From contig QNGE01000832.1 in the NCBI GenBank assembly GCA_008508345.1, forward strand, positions 125,331-189,330: 64,000 bases of DNA, given 5' to 3'. The position numbers and the translations under genes were made by a program. The notes below the pieces were generated by a model. It was not told the origin of the DNA and did not search any database. It worked only from the letters and a program-made list of their open reading frames with translations. Below, piece after piece: positions 54,201 to 61,062 of this stretch (its first letter is position 1; each line of letters starts with the position of its first letter). The DNA comes from Paragonimus westermani (Eukaryota; Platyhelminthes; Trematoda; Plagiorchiida; Troglotrematidae).

Positions 54201-57200
54201 AGATCTCTCTTGTTGTTCATCTTATACACTCAGTGACCCAGTAGTGATTTTTACATCTACCACCTAAATGCACTTTTCGGTCCGATTTATCAGTGGTACT
54301 TTTCTGTCCAATAATGATGATTCAAGTATATATCTAAACTGAAGTCTGCGTTGTAGTTATTAAGAAAATTGGTTTAATGATAGGTAGACCGGAAGTTAGC
54401 TCAAGACGATGAAGAAACTATGCACAACCAGTAATGAAATCTACCCAGAGTCAAGCTCTTCCTTTAGAACGAGGCTGACAGAACAATCTATGTGAATGAA
54501 AAAATCACGTTCAGGTGGAACTTGTGTTTAGATTGTGTAAATCAGCATACTGATAAAGAAGTTAGCTTCATGTTTGTTGTTTTCTTTTAACTTTACTGTT
54601 GTGAAACACAAAAGCCTGATTCAACATGTTCTATTCAACAGTCTGGATTTTCTATTTTAAATCCGTTTTTTTCTCTTGATTTCTTTCCAAATGAAAGCAG
54701 GTTAAAGTTCAAGTTGCACTTAGAAATGTTCTAGTTCAAACGAAATATCTTAGGAGGATAAGTGTCAACCAAACAAAAAATTATCGGCTCAGCGCACACG
54801 TTTCTTCCTCCATCTAAGCTTAGTTTTATGTGCATGGTTGTGTTATTTTATGTTTAAATTCATCTAGGTGAGACGATAGCGGCCACAAGTATTCCAGCAT
54901 TATTTCAACCGCAAACGTTCAATCTTTTTAATTGATAGTTTGTAGTTGCTTTTGCAAGTGATACTACTGGTTGATAACAATGCCGCTCTTTCGCACCTGG
55001 GGCCAAGTGAAGCCCAAGGGAAATCAAGTCGAGCTAGCATCGCCACCCCGCCAAAAATGCGGATACAACGTGCATTCCGGACTAGGCACGTGTATATAAT
55101 GTTGGCTATCGTTTTGTGTTTCACTGGGTTTGGATGCGCAGTATATGACATAGTGTTTCCAAAAATTCATTAGCATAGTCAACCAGGGCAAAAATATCCG
55201 AGTTGATGAAGGATGAGTTTATTTAATATTCTAAAATATTCAAGTTGGAATTTACTTTAAGACTGATGAAGTATTGAACAAACATCTTCCTTACAAAAGG
55301 CGGTGTTCGGAATAATCTGGGTGCTATTGGAAAATTGCCTAAGCTAGAGAATTTTTGTTGTTAAAATTGGAAAACTCCAGTTCTTGAGTGCATATATTTT
55401 TTGGCGATAAGCTCAGTAATCAAAAACCTTGCTTGCAACTGACTTTCAAATTTTTGCGCATGGACGACCAGGATTTGCATACTAGGAATTATTGGGCAAG
55501 GGTTTATCGACTCAGCCTGAGTAATCACTACGAGAACACTGTTGCTGATGTCTAGAGATAGCTAAAAATAATACTATAATAAATCACTTTAAAGGTAAAA
55601 GATAAATTAATCAGCGATTATCCGAAAATCCAAATTTACACGACACGTGGTACTGTATGTGAATAGAAAATATTCTGGAACCGTTCTGACGCCAATAACA
55701 TTGCCTTCAAGGCCTGGAAAGAGGAAAGACACGTTTGCCAATCCGAACTTAACGTGTGTCCTCATTCACCTCATCATTGGTTGAATTCGATGTGCACACT
55801 CGCTTAGGATGTTTATCTAGACTATTAATACAAAATGGTCGCCATGCGTGTGTACATATATAAGCTAGATATTCAGAGTTGATGGAGAGCATGCATTGTA
55901 CACCTCCCGAACCATGTTCACTCAAGGGGAACCGTCGAATTTGTATCTGCCGGGATAACTTCATGTTGTGAAGGAGTTCAGAGCTTACCTGCTCTACCTT
56001 ATTTTCGGAAGAAAAAGTTTGGAGTTTGCGAAAGTCCGCAATCTTTTATTATATTTTATAACTTCTTATTCGAGTTTCTGCCACCATACAATGCGGTTCC
56101 GTCACATTTAGTAGTGAATCAGGGTGTTGGTTCGGTGGAAGTCTACGGGGCTGCTCTCAACTATCGTAGACTTCATAAGGCGTCGTGTAAAATTCTTTTT
56201 TTCAGTAACAAACTGATCATCACATTTCTGTATGCCAGCCCCCGAAATGGTGTCTTCGTCCGTTCCTTAGTTATTCGGTATTTCTTTACGTAAGAAATCT
56301 CATCAATAGAATGTACTTCGTGAGGCTTAATAATCGACAGACGGAAACGTGCATATCCAGATACCATCAGGGCACTGCAATCGAGGCAGAAAGCGTTTCA
56401 GACCCGATTCGGTTTCTTTCAAGAGGTTTCTGGTAACAGATACATCAAGGTATTATCAAAAGTCACGTGTACAATCTTGGCCGACGACGTAAAACGTGTA
56501 TCTTCATCGGCTAAATGCTTCTTGGCTACTTTGCAACCTGCTTGTACATTCATTCTATTTCTGGGCCCCTTTCTATAGTGTTACTGGCCTGAAAACTTTG
56601 AGCAAGACATCGTGTAACGTTTCTACATCATTTCGGTCTCATTTTGTGTTTTCCTCTTTTTATGGCATACGATGGGCAGCTTGTTAACAACTCTGAGGTT
56701 AAAGATAGTTCGTTTTTTTAAAAGTGAGTTTTGCCAGTCTAACCTTGACCGGTTGATGAGGTCAGGTTTATCGAGTCCGCCGAGGGAACATTTTTTGCAT
56801 GAAACAGCGGTGGGATACACCGTTTGAGCATTAGGCTTGACAAGCGTGAACCAAATGTCTCAGATCTAATTGACACAATCTGCCAGTGTTAAACACAACT
56901 ACAGATTGACGATTTGGTTGATTTTTATCTCTTATTCAGTTATGTCAACGATGACAGAACCATGTAGCAGGTGGTTGAAATAATGTGATGACGTTTGGGT
57001 CATGGTTACAAAAACAACTAAGCAGGCGTTTAGCTGACACTTTGTGTCTTTGTACATACCGGTGGCAAGTATACCTGAATGCACTCGCTGTGCTGCATTC
57101 ATTGCGGTTTGTTATGTGGGCGATAGAATCTGCTGTAGGTGGTTACGGTAAGTATTGATTGTGAACGTGTTCCACTGGAGTTATCTGGGAACTTGGAGGT

Positions 57201-60200
57201 GGTCGCTACTAGGAGTCAGGACTGGTATCTTAAGAGCTGTTAGATCAACTGAATAGTTAAAGAGACCAGACACAACTTGACTTTGCAAGGAGTGTAGTCT
57301 ACCTTCAGGATGATGGCTTTTCAGATAACTCAACGCAGCACCACTTCCACGCGGTAACTTTATTTCTAAGTGATTCTGGCTATAATTATATGCCCTGAAT
57401 ATAAACGCTTCATTTCTGTGGTGGCCGTTTAGCGTTCAAAACCTACAATTCCTGTTGAGTACCCCTACTGAGCAAGATAGGCTGAGAACTCTACTGCTGG
57501 CTTCATTCTTGATTGAATTTATCAGGTAGTAACGATCTGAGGTTGCCAAACCAGTAACTCTTCTCATTATGAGCAGGAGGTCTCTTTTAGGTCACTGTGT
57601 GTAATGGAAGTAGTTACACAATATAACCAACGCACACCGATACCTCAAGACTGACTCCATCCATCCATATTGACAGAGTGCGGACGTGTTGCAAATGAAG
57701 CTTGTAACTTCTTTACAATTCCGGGGTTTTGAGACCTTCATTGGGATCTGTTATTTTACGAACACAACACGTTATATAACATTTTTGTTTTTTCGACTTA
57801 CCTCAAAGATGTATTCTCCATGAAATTCTGGTGGACAGTCGTTCACGTCAGCCACATTGACCACAACCGTTGCAGTCGCGCTTAGGCTTTTTGGTGTGCC
57901 GTGGTCACGAACACGAACGAGGACCAGGTACTTTGATTGTTCTTCCCTATCCAGCTGTTTAATCAAATGTAACTCACCGGTGACAGATACTGTAAAACTA
58001 TCTGAACCGTATGCGCTAGTTGGCCACTTTGCCATGGCCACTACCAGAGTCTCATTAGCTGGAATGATTTCAAATGTCAACCTAGCATTCTCTCCTATGT
58101 CTCTGTCTCGAGCGTGCAACCTGCCGATGAATGAGCCACGCTCAGCGTTTTCCAAAATACTAAATTCAAACAGTGACTGTTTTTCCACAGAGTGAGTAAT
58201 AGCTACTGGGTTCGAGGTGGGAATTGGCCAAAACGGGTCGATTTGATTTATATGGTAAGTTGGCAAATGCGTGTTCTTCTCATCATCTTCTTGATAAAAC
58301 TCCGGCGGGTTATCGTTCACATCTGATATGTGTATCGTTATCAACCGAGTGGACGAAAGTGACGGAACGCCGTTGTCTGCACACTGTAGTGACGCAGAAT
58401 AGAAGGCTTTCTCTTCACGATCAAAATGAGCGTCAGTCTGTGTCTCCAGACGGTAGACAGACCATCTTCCTTGATGTTTCCATTCTGTTCCCGGCGAAAA
58501 TGAATCGGGGATTGTGGGGCTAGCCAGATGTCTGCGGTTTGCGCCAATTTGTTCTGTGAGTACACTTGCCACCAATTCTGTGGGACCAGTAACTACCTCT
58601 TTGAGGGCCAAATAACGAGAGTCGTTCAGTGAACAGCGGAATATCGAATTCGGCGAGGTAGTGAGATCCAAATCTCTGACGGTAACTAACCCGATAAGGT
58701 GTGGTTTGTCATAAGTGTCTTCAGGGACGATGAATTCACTGTTGCGAATCTGGAATTGCGCAAAAGTAAGCGTGACATCTACTCAACAAACCCATTGTTA
58801 TATTGGATCAACATATTTATATGAGTCAGATTCCATAAGAAATCTCCGAACCGAATGCGGTTCATTTCAGGTGTAACGTCAACCTGAGGCTAATTAACAG
58901 CAAAATAATACAGCTTCGTTCTTATATTCTATAGCAAAGTCAACGTTTAACTGCTTTTCTTTGTAGCAAAAGGGGTTAGACAGTCTCTTTGATGACTGAA
59001 AGGACATATATGGTTGTTTGAATCACATTTAGAAAAGGTATTATCAGAGATTCTGTGGGGTTCGAAGTCTAGTTTTCTGGTACATTTCGCCAATAATCAT
59101 CTATGTGATGTACGACAGACACACGGTGGGTAAGAAGTATATATGAGAAGAAACTAAAACGTTGAAAGACAAACTATCTATCCGAAGGCACGATTTGAAT
59201 AAGGAAGTGACCATAAGGACAAAAGGTGGATAGCACCTGGTATTTTTGAACCTAAGCGTTAAGAATAAGCACTACCCAGAAATGTTTGATAATCTTGAGG
59301 TCAGGTGCATTTCAAATATTTCTAATATATGTCAAGTTCATATGAAACGGACAAAACTTTATCTGGACAAGTATGACTCAAGGGTATCGTCGATACAAAT
59401 CACGGATACCTCAGTTAACATACCGATTTTCGAAAAATGATTGAATTATATAACCACACCGACTTCCTGCTCATGTTTAATGTGTAAAAAGTTACCTAAA
59501 ACTGCTTTCGTAATATGAGCCTTCATTCCTTCTTAGGAGGATGTATCATCATGTGTCTGATACTTACCAATATCATCGGTCTGTGGTCATTACAATCTTC
59601 AATGTGTAACACAATTTCTGCTTCACTCACAGCGCCAGCTCCATCACTTGCAACAATCAACAGTGATAAGTTACCATGACGCAAACCCCGCAAGCCGAGT
59701 TCGGTGATGTAAACATATTCCCGAGAAATGAAAAATCGTCGACGAATTTTCTCAATATCCGCGGATTGCTCAATAATCTGATACGTGACCTTACCATTCT
59801 CGGTCTCTGGATCGTCTAAGTCGACTGCTTTCAGCTGAACCAATTTGCGCTGTGCGGTACACTCTTTCACACCAAATTCGTACCGCGTTCTATCTGCTGT
59901 TCGATTATCCATGGTTACGTGTTGCGAATCAGCCAAGTGGACAGCTTCGACCAGACTGGATTTGCCAGATGAATCGAATACTGTCAGCGTTTTCAACCAA
60001 GTAGGTGCGTGATCGTTGATGTCACGCACAATCAAGCGAATCACCACTTCACCCCGGTTGTCATCAGAATCTAGGGCAATCAGACGGAATGAGAACCGAT
60101 CGATACGTTCCCTGTCAATACGCTGAATAACTTGAAGGCAGGGAGTAATTTGTTCGACAGTCTTCTTAAGAGTCCCTGAATGCGTGTCCTGATCGTCCAT

Positions 60201-61062
60201 GATCGTCGCATGATCAAGAACTCTGGGATCAAGATGTTCACACTGTGTACCTAAACCAGGGATAAGCACAATTTGGAAATGCTCTAACACCTCTAGGGGT
60301 GTGCTGAGTGGATGGAACAAGTAACTGCGGACACCATGTTCGATAGAGTCTGCATCACTAGCCATTGGAAGTGAGATCAGGGTTCCGAGTTTACATTCTT
60401 CCGAAATCAGGATCACCCGTACACCTCCATCAGCCGTGCTTAGTTTCGGGAAGTAAGGCGCGTTGTCATTGATATCCAACACTGTGACTGTCAAATCAAT
60501 GTATACCATTCCAATCAGTGGTCCAATTTTCGGTGGATGTTTTGTGGCCTGTTGAATCTGGTGGAACATTTGGTGTGCAACAACAATGAGATTTATATTA
60601 CATGGTTGGTTGGTGCCTTGGAATTCCGGACACAAACGTTCTCGATCTATGGGTGCGGTGAAACGAATGATGCCATACACAGGGTCCAAATGGACAACGC
60701 CGATAAAGTTGGCTCTTTGTTGCGACCCCAGACTCGATAGCAGGTTGGTACTGATATCCAACAGTTCAAAATTGAGTTTCGCCGCTTGCTGGCTATCGTT
60801 TTGGGTGGCAGCCTTCAGACGCATTCCATGCATTAACAGTAGGTTGGTCAAATTAGCAACTTCTTTCTCCGGTAATCGAGATTCAGAGATGTTGATTGTG
60901 AGCTGAAGTGGAGAGGAACTAACATTCGGAAAGTCTTGCGAAGGAAAACTGTCTGCAATCTGCCAAAGCGTGAACAAAATACGTATGGCGCAACCTGTCA
61001 CAGAATGATCAAATGGTACGTCCAAACTTTTCATTTTTCAAAATGATGGAAGGCGCTCGGGT
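6167..61062 (-). CDS. Protocadherin-like adhesion receptor, whole gene model (exons listed separately)
   Basis: This minus-strand gene encodes a type I membrane protein of roughly 1200 residues with seven extracellular cadherin repeats and one transmembrane helix, the layout of a short protocadherin. Such proteins mediate calcium-dependent homophilic adhesion at the cell surface. Five coding exons join as 61034-59568, 58749-57802, 17142-16951, 13269-12943 and 6928-6274, giving 489, 316, 64, 109 and 218 complete codons. All four introns are GT-AG and phase 0. At each junction the cadherin pattern continues without gap or duplication, for example EYIFE joined to VVESYG and VLVK joined to FEAVDPDEG. 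The introns are about 0.8, 40.7, 3.7 and 6.0 kb. I do not recognise a named orthologue, so no symbol is given. The 3' end is uncertain: the frame stops at 6167-6169 if exon 5 is read through or spliced locally, but the donor at 6273 could join an exon outside the window. Confidence 0.9.
6274..6928 (-). CDS. Protocadherin-like gene, exon 5: EC7, transmembrane helix, start of tail
   Basis: The exon encodes residues 979-1196 plus one base. It starts FEAVDPDEGPNGTVVYEL after the acceptor TTCTTCCTGTAG, completing the EC7 opening IGTVLVK from exon 4. EC7 contains DPDEGPNG but the usual LDRE is replaced by LTFDEIYS and the closing DXNDNAP is degenerate (FYHDPLTAFNAP), as is common in the repeat nearest the membrane. 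A proline-, asparagine- and threonine-rich stalk follows. Residues 1156-1180 (IIYMLALAVFFALVLVVASL) form the single transmembrane helix, with the basic stop-transfer run KVKKPNR after it. The donor CACG then GTACGT at 6273 is phase 1. If it is not used, the frame runs on to a TGA at 6167-6169. Confidence 0.9.
10677..10707 (-). ncRNA. Hammerhead-ribozyme-like core, minus-strand copy
   Basis: Read on the minus strand, the order is GTGATGA, GTCC, AAGCAA, GAAC, GAAA, CC, GGTC. Stem III (ACC with GGT) is a perfect tiny palindrome, as in dimer-active hammerheads. Stem II has one mismatch (GTCC with GAAC). The conserved first C of CTGATGA is G here, which removes C3, the base that pairs with G8. It is therefore probably inactive in this form. 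Confidence 0.55.
10770..10800 (+). ncRNA. Hammerhead-ribozyme-like core, plus-strand copy
   Basis: The order is CTGATAA, GTCC, AAACAA, GGAC, GAAA, CC, TGTC. It matches a type I hammerhead core with a 4-bp stem II and a minimal stem III that would work mainly as a dimer, as in schistosome satellite ribozymes. The conserved CTGATGA has A in place of G8, the general-base/acid partner position, and stem III has a C-T mismatch. Stem I pairing is weak. It probably does not cleave now. Confidence 0.55.
12943..13269 (-). CDS. Protocadherin-like gene, exon 4: second half of EC6 and start of EC7
   Basis: The exon encodes residues 870-978. It starts ITQDGQIKIYGILDREQ after the acceptor TTGTCCATTACAACAG. 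EC6 continues with AEDNGTPTRLSS and closes with DLNDNKPRF near 918. A linker rich in serine and glutamine then leads into EC7, whose first strands are HILNISLDTSIGTVLVK. The donor is GTTAGTTTG at 12941-12942, phase 0. LDRE, AEDNG and DLNDNKP keep all expected calcium residues, so EC6 looks functional. Next comes intron 4 of 6.0 kb. Confidence 0.93.
13270..16950 (-). other. Intron 3 of the protocadherin-like gene
   Basis: This is a 3.7-kb GT-AG intron within EC6. It is AT-rich with scattered short frames on both strands, such as 15382-15594 (+) and 15942-16190 (-), none with a recognisable domain. I see no repeat or RNA gene in it. Confidence 0.82.
16951..17142 (-). CDS. Protocadherin-like gene, exon 3: first half of EC6 (192 nt)
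   Basis: This short exon has no methionine start and is easy to overlook. It encodes 64 residues (806-869): VVESYGSSTIHQILG, then SLNATDADLGRNGSVSYRIA, then a serine- and proline-containing loop ending PGSNLVQ. DADLGRNG is the typical cadherin DXDXGXNG calcium motif. The acceptor is GATCGTTGATTACAG (AG at 17143-17144) and the donor is CAG followed by GTAGGAATAG, both phase 0. The fit on each side is exact: exon 2 ends in strand A of EC6 and exon 4 starts ITQDGQIKIYGILDREQ, the second half of the same repeat. Without this exon EC6 would have no first half. It sits after the 40.7-kb intron 2. Confidence 0.92.
38380..39120 (+). mobile_element. Penelope-like retroelement 3' end with GIY-YIG-like region, decayed
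   Basis: Three frames give successive parts of a Penelope-like (PLE) polyprotein. 38378-38578 reads EETVYVLLVFKREAFAELVT then GRLNTVVDRTFYFAKLRVCF, the linker after the RT thumb. After a stop and frameshift, from about 38607, comes FCVHSFARFCETSYVNHTTR then RLSERSREHYPAWINSG, like the GIY-YIG endonuclease core, continuing to VDSHHTIKPASS and IHRVKGSQTK. From 38848 it reads AEADVIGIRLNNSPL and ends LRLSWPTTRNHD with TGA at 38956-38958. The remaining bases to 39120 are 3' UTR. The canonical glycine of YIG is N here (YVN). A shared tail recurs at 50234-50416. A thumb-like piece may begin near 38280, but I cannot find the RT core upstream. Confidence 0.82.
40472..40636 (+). CDS. Candidate terminal exon of an unrecognised plus-strand gene
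   Basis: A good acceptor (CAATCCTATTTCAG) precedes 54 open codons ending in TGA at 40634-40636. The peptide is hydrophilic and rich in Q, K, N and T (VTVQQHEAANETLSRKF at the start, QKGKNNLGKLI at the end). AATAAA follows at 40666-40671, a correctly placed poly(A) signal for a last exon. The frame is open a further 25 codons to the left of the acceptor, so the piece might instead be unspliced. I found no partner exon, and the family is unknown. Confidence 0.25.
   Translation, partial: VTVQQHEAANETLSRKFQTTGSDLSDCRSNVQTQQATTKQKYNQKGKNNLGKLI
43020..43740 (+). mobile_element. Decayed non-LTR retrotransposon 3' end, second copy
   Basis: Several reading frames together spell the C-terminal part of a trematode LINE polymerase. 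From 43021 the frame gives MVFPNLGHL, stop, RQRVISLRSRDHVYKATLRAV. A second frame near 43160 gives MNGLQIFGRRCLRLIVCIEL, stop, then RVSNEKSR, like the RCLRSIA...HRVSNAEVR signature. From 43324 it reads RHILRMTANRP, then GRQVMTWHREMRSVTKRL, SESWWLETLGEEVAN, stop, AQRCECFYRL, ending TELSLK and TAA at 43591-43593. About 150 bases of 3' UTR shared with the copy at 1-260 follow. Multiple stops and at least two frameshifts show it is dead. It lies antisense to the host gene inside intron 2. Confidence 0.85.
48647..48843 (+). mobile_element. SINE-like insertion with 14-bp target-site duplication
   Basis: The 14-mer AAATATTGCGGGAA occurs at 48647-48660 and again, without mismatch, at 48830-48843. The 169 bases between carry an A-box-like TGGTAGCTCAGG at 48686-48697 and a B-box-like GTTCGAACCC at 48791-48800, the two parts of an RNA polymerase III internal promoter. 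That combination is what a tRNA-derived SINE leaves. The A-to-B spacing of about 100 bases is longer than in a plain tRNA, and no poly(A) or simple-repeat tail is visible, so the family is undetermined. The perfect duplication suggests the insertion is fairly recent compared with the LINE and PLE fossils nearby. Confidence 0.6.
50234..50416 (+). repeat. Penelope-like element 3' tail, 5'-truncated copy
   Basis: This matches 38938-39120 over its whole length at about 80% by eye, including CACCCGCAACC-like starts, TTCTAGTTGCG, GCTGTCTCCATAT, CGTTACTTGTTTC and GATGAGGAATAA ends. It begins about where the element's ORF ends, so only the 3' UTR survives. Its end, CTGATGAGGAATAAGCGAAG (50400-50419), resembles a hammerhead core with a minimal stem II. 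Confidence 0.75.
52043..52068 (+). repeat. Short CA-type microsatellite
   Basis: An ACAC run passes into CACGCACTCGCGCACA. It lies inside the long plus-strand frame 51735-52253, where it codes an HTHTHALAH stretch, which argues that the frame is not a real gene. Confidence 0.7.
52400..53110 (-). mobile_element. Decayed Penelope-like reverse transcriptase fragment
   Basis: On the minus strand, the frame over 53009-53060 gives QAQFYWCYVDYILLFTDIKD, a broken form of the RT motif C (Y-V-D-D) with the second aspartate changed to tyrosine. A PPLAGGFVVHLQ stretch just before it resembles RT motif B. In another frame (52569-52898) follows FLNILVNHRDRGPVVRSVHR, then KKICSRGALASEISLLRNRL and KENGYPPAFWEKLNKK, the FLDVLV...SVYRK and NGYP signatures of Penelope-type RT palm and thumb. 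Further left, VLRNPAEHVAYHHSKINTTA may be the linker before the endonuclease. Stops and frame changes show it is inactive. Its orientation is opposite to the element at 38380-39120, so it is a separate insertion. Confidence 0.78.
54980..55173 (+). CDS. Candidate small single-pass membrane protein (two overlapping frames)
   Basis: This segment is richer in G and C than its surroundings. One frame starts ATG at 54980 (MPLFRTWGQVKPKGN, then QVELASPPRQK) and stops at 55097-55099. The other contains ATG at 55057 (MRIQRAFRTRHVYIM) followed by a membrane-spanning stretch (LAIVLCFTGFGCAVY) and stops at 55171-55173. Either is short, and together they could be one small basic membrane protein gene broken by a frameshift, such as a decayed retrocopy. 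I cannot name the family, and chance is possible. Confidence 0.25.
57802..58749 (-). CDS. Protocadherin-like gene, exon 2: EC4, EC5 and start of EC6
   Basis: The exon encodes residues 490-805. The acceptor reads TTGCGCAATTCCAG and the first codons give IRNSEFIVPEDTYDKP, a normal cadherin repeat opening. EC4 has DLD near 515, HFDREE at 598, ADNGVP at 613 and DVNDNPPEF at 632. EC5 opens with FSILENAERGSFIG, then ARDRDIGENARL, QLDREEQ at 755, VRDHGTPKS and DVNDCPPEF at 790. The exon ends EYIFE before the donor GTAAGTCG, phase 0, so EC6 is cut after its first strand. The full set of calcium ligands in EC4 and EC5 suggests these linkers are rigid and calcium bound; that is family knowledge, not shown here. 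Plus-strand frames lying over this exon are mirror artefacts. Confidence 0.94.
58750..59567 (-). other. Intron 1 of the protocadherin-like gene
   Basis: This is an 818-bp GT-AG intron between EC3 and EC4. The donor is GTAAGTATC and the acceptor is TTGCGCAATTCCAG. I see no gene, repeat or RNA in it. The 64-codon plus-strand frame near 59246 has no family features and is probably chance. Confidence 0.85.
59568..61034 (-). CDS. Protocadherin-like gene, exon 1: signal peptide and EC1-EC3
   Basis: The exon encodes residues 1-489. The ATG at 61034 is supported by an in-frame TGA two codons upstream and by a good acceptor just beyond (TTGTTTTCAG, AG at 61063-61064), which leaves a short 5' UTR from 61062. 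Residues 15-28 form a modest hydrophobic stretch (CAIRILFTLWQIA) that could be a signal peptide. EC1 spans about 43-195 with IDRER at 129 and DINDNAP at 187. EC2 spans about 196-345 with DAD at 227, IDRER at 306 and DINDHAP at 338. EC3 spans about 346-489 with DLDD at 405 and DCNDHRP at 480. EC3 lacks a clear LDRE-type motif, having LGLRGLRHGN instead, so one calcium site may be weak. The exon ends ATG ATA TTG before GTAAGTATC, phase 0, close to the EC3/EC4 border. EC1 and EC2 are longer than the usual 110 residues because of loop insertions. Confidence 0.93.

Larger units (their letters stand above)
17143..57801 (-). other. Intron 2 of the protocadherin-like gene (40.7 kb, repeat-rich)
   Basis: This intron separates the first strand of EC6 from its remainder. 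It carries nearly all the recognisable mobile DNA: Penelope-like remnants at 38380-39120 (+), 50234-50416 (+) and 52400-53110 (-), a non-LTR element 3' end at 43020-43740 (+) and a SINE-like insertion at 48647-48843 (+). It may also hold small plus-strand coding pieces at 40472-40636 and 54980-55173. In 17143-38280 I see only short frames without family features, AT-rich sequence and small hairpins (for example 17346-17368, TAGTGGTT paired with AACCACTA, and 26123-26143, TGCCGTC paired with GACGGCA). The stretches 44000-48600, 53200-54900 and 55200-57800 also show nothing convincing, apart from a possible LINE motif near 56477. Confidence 0.85.

Noticed and set aside
57857..58523. Plus-strand frames opposite exon 2 (and similar ones opposite exon 1 at 60537-60906)
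   Set aside because: They are antisense shadows of the conserved cadherin reading frame.
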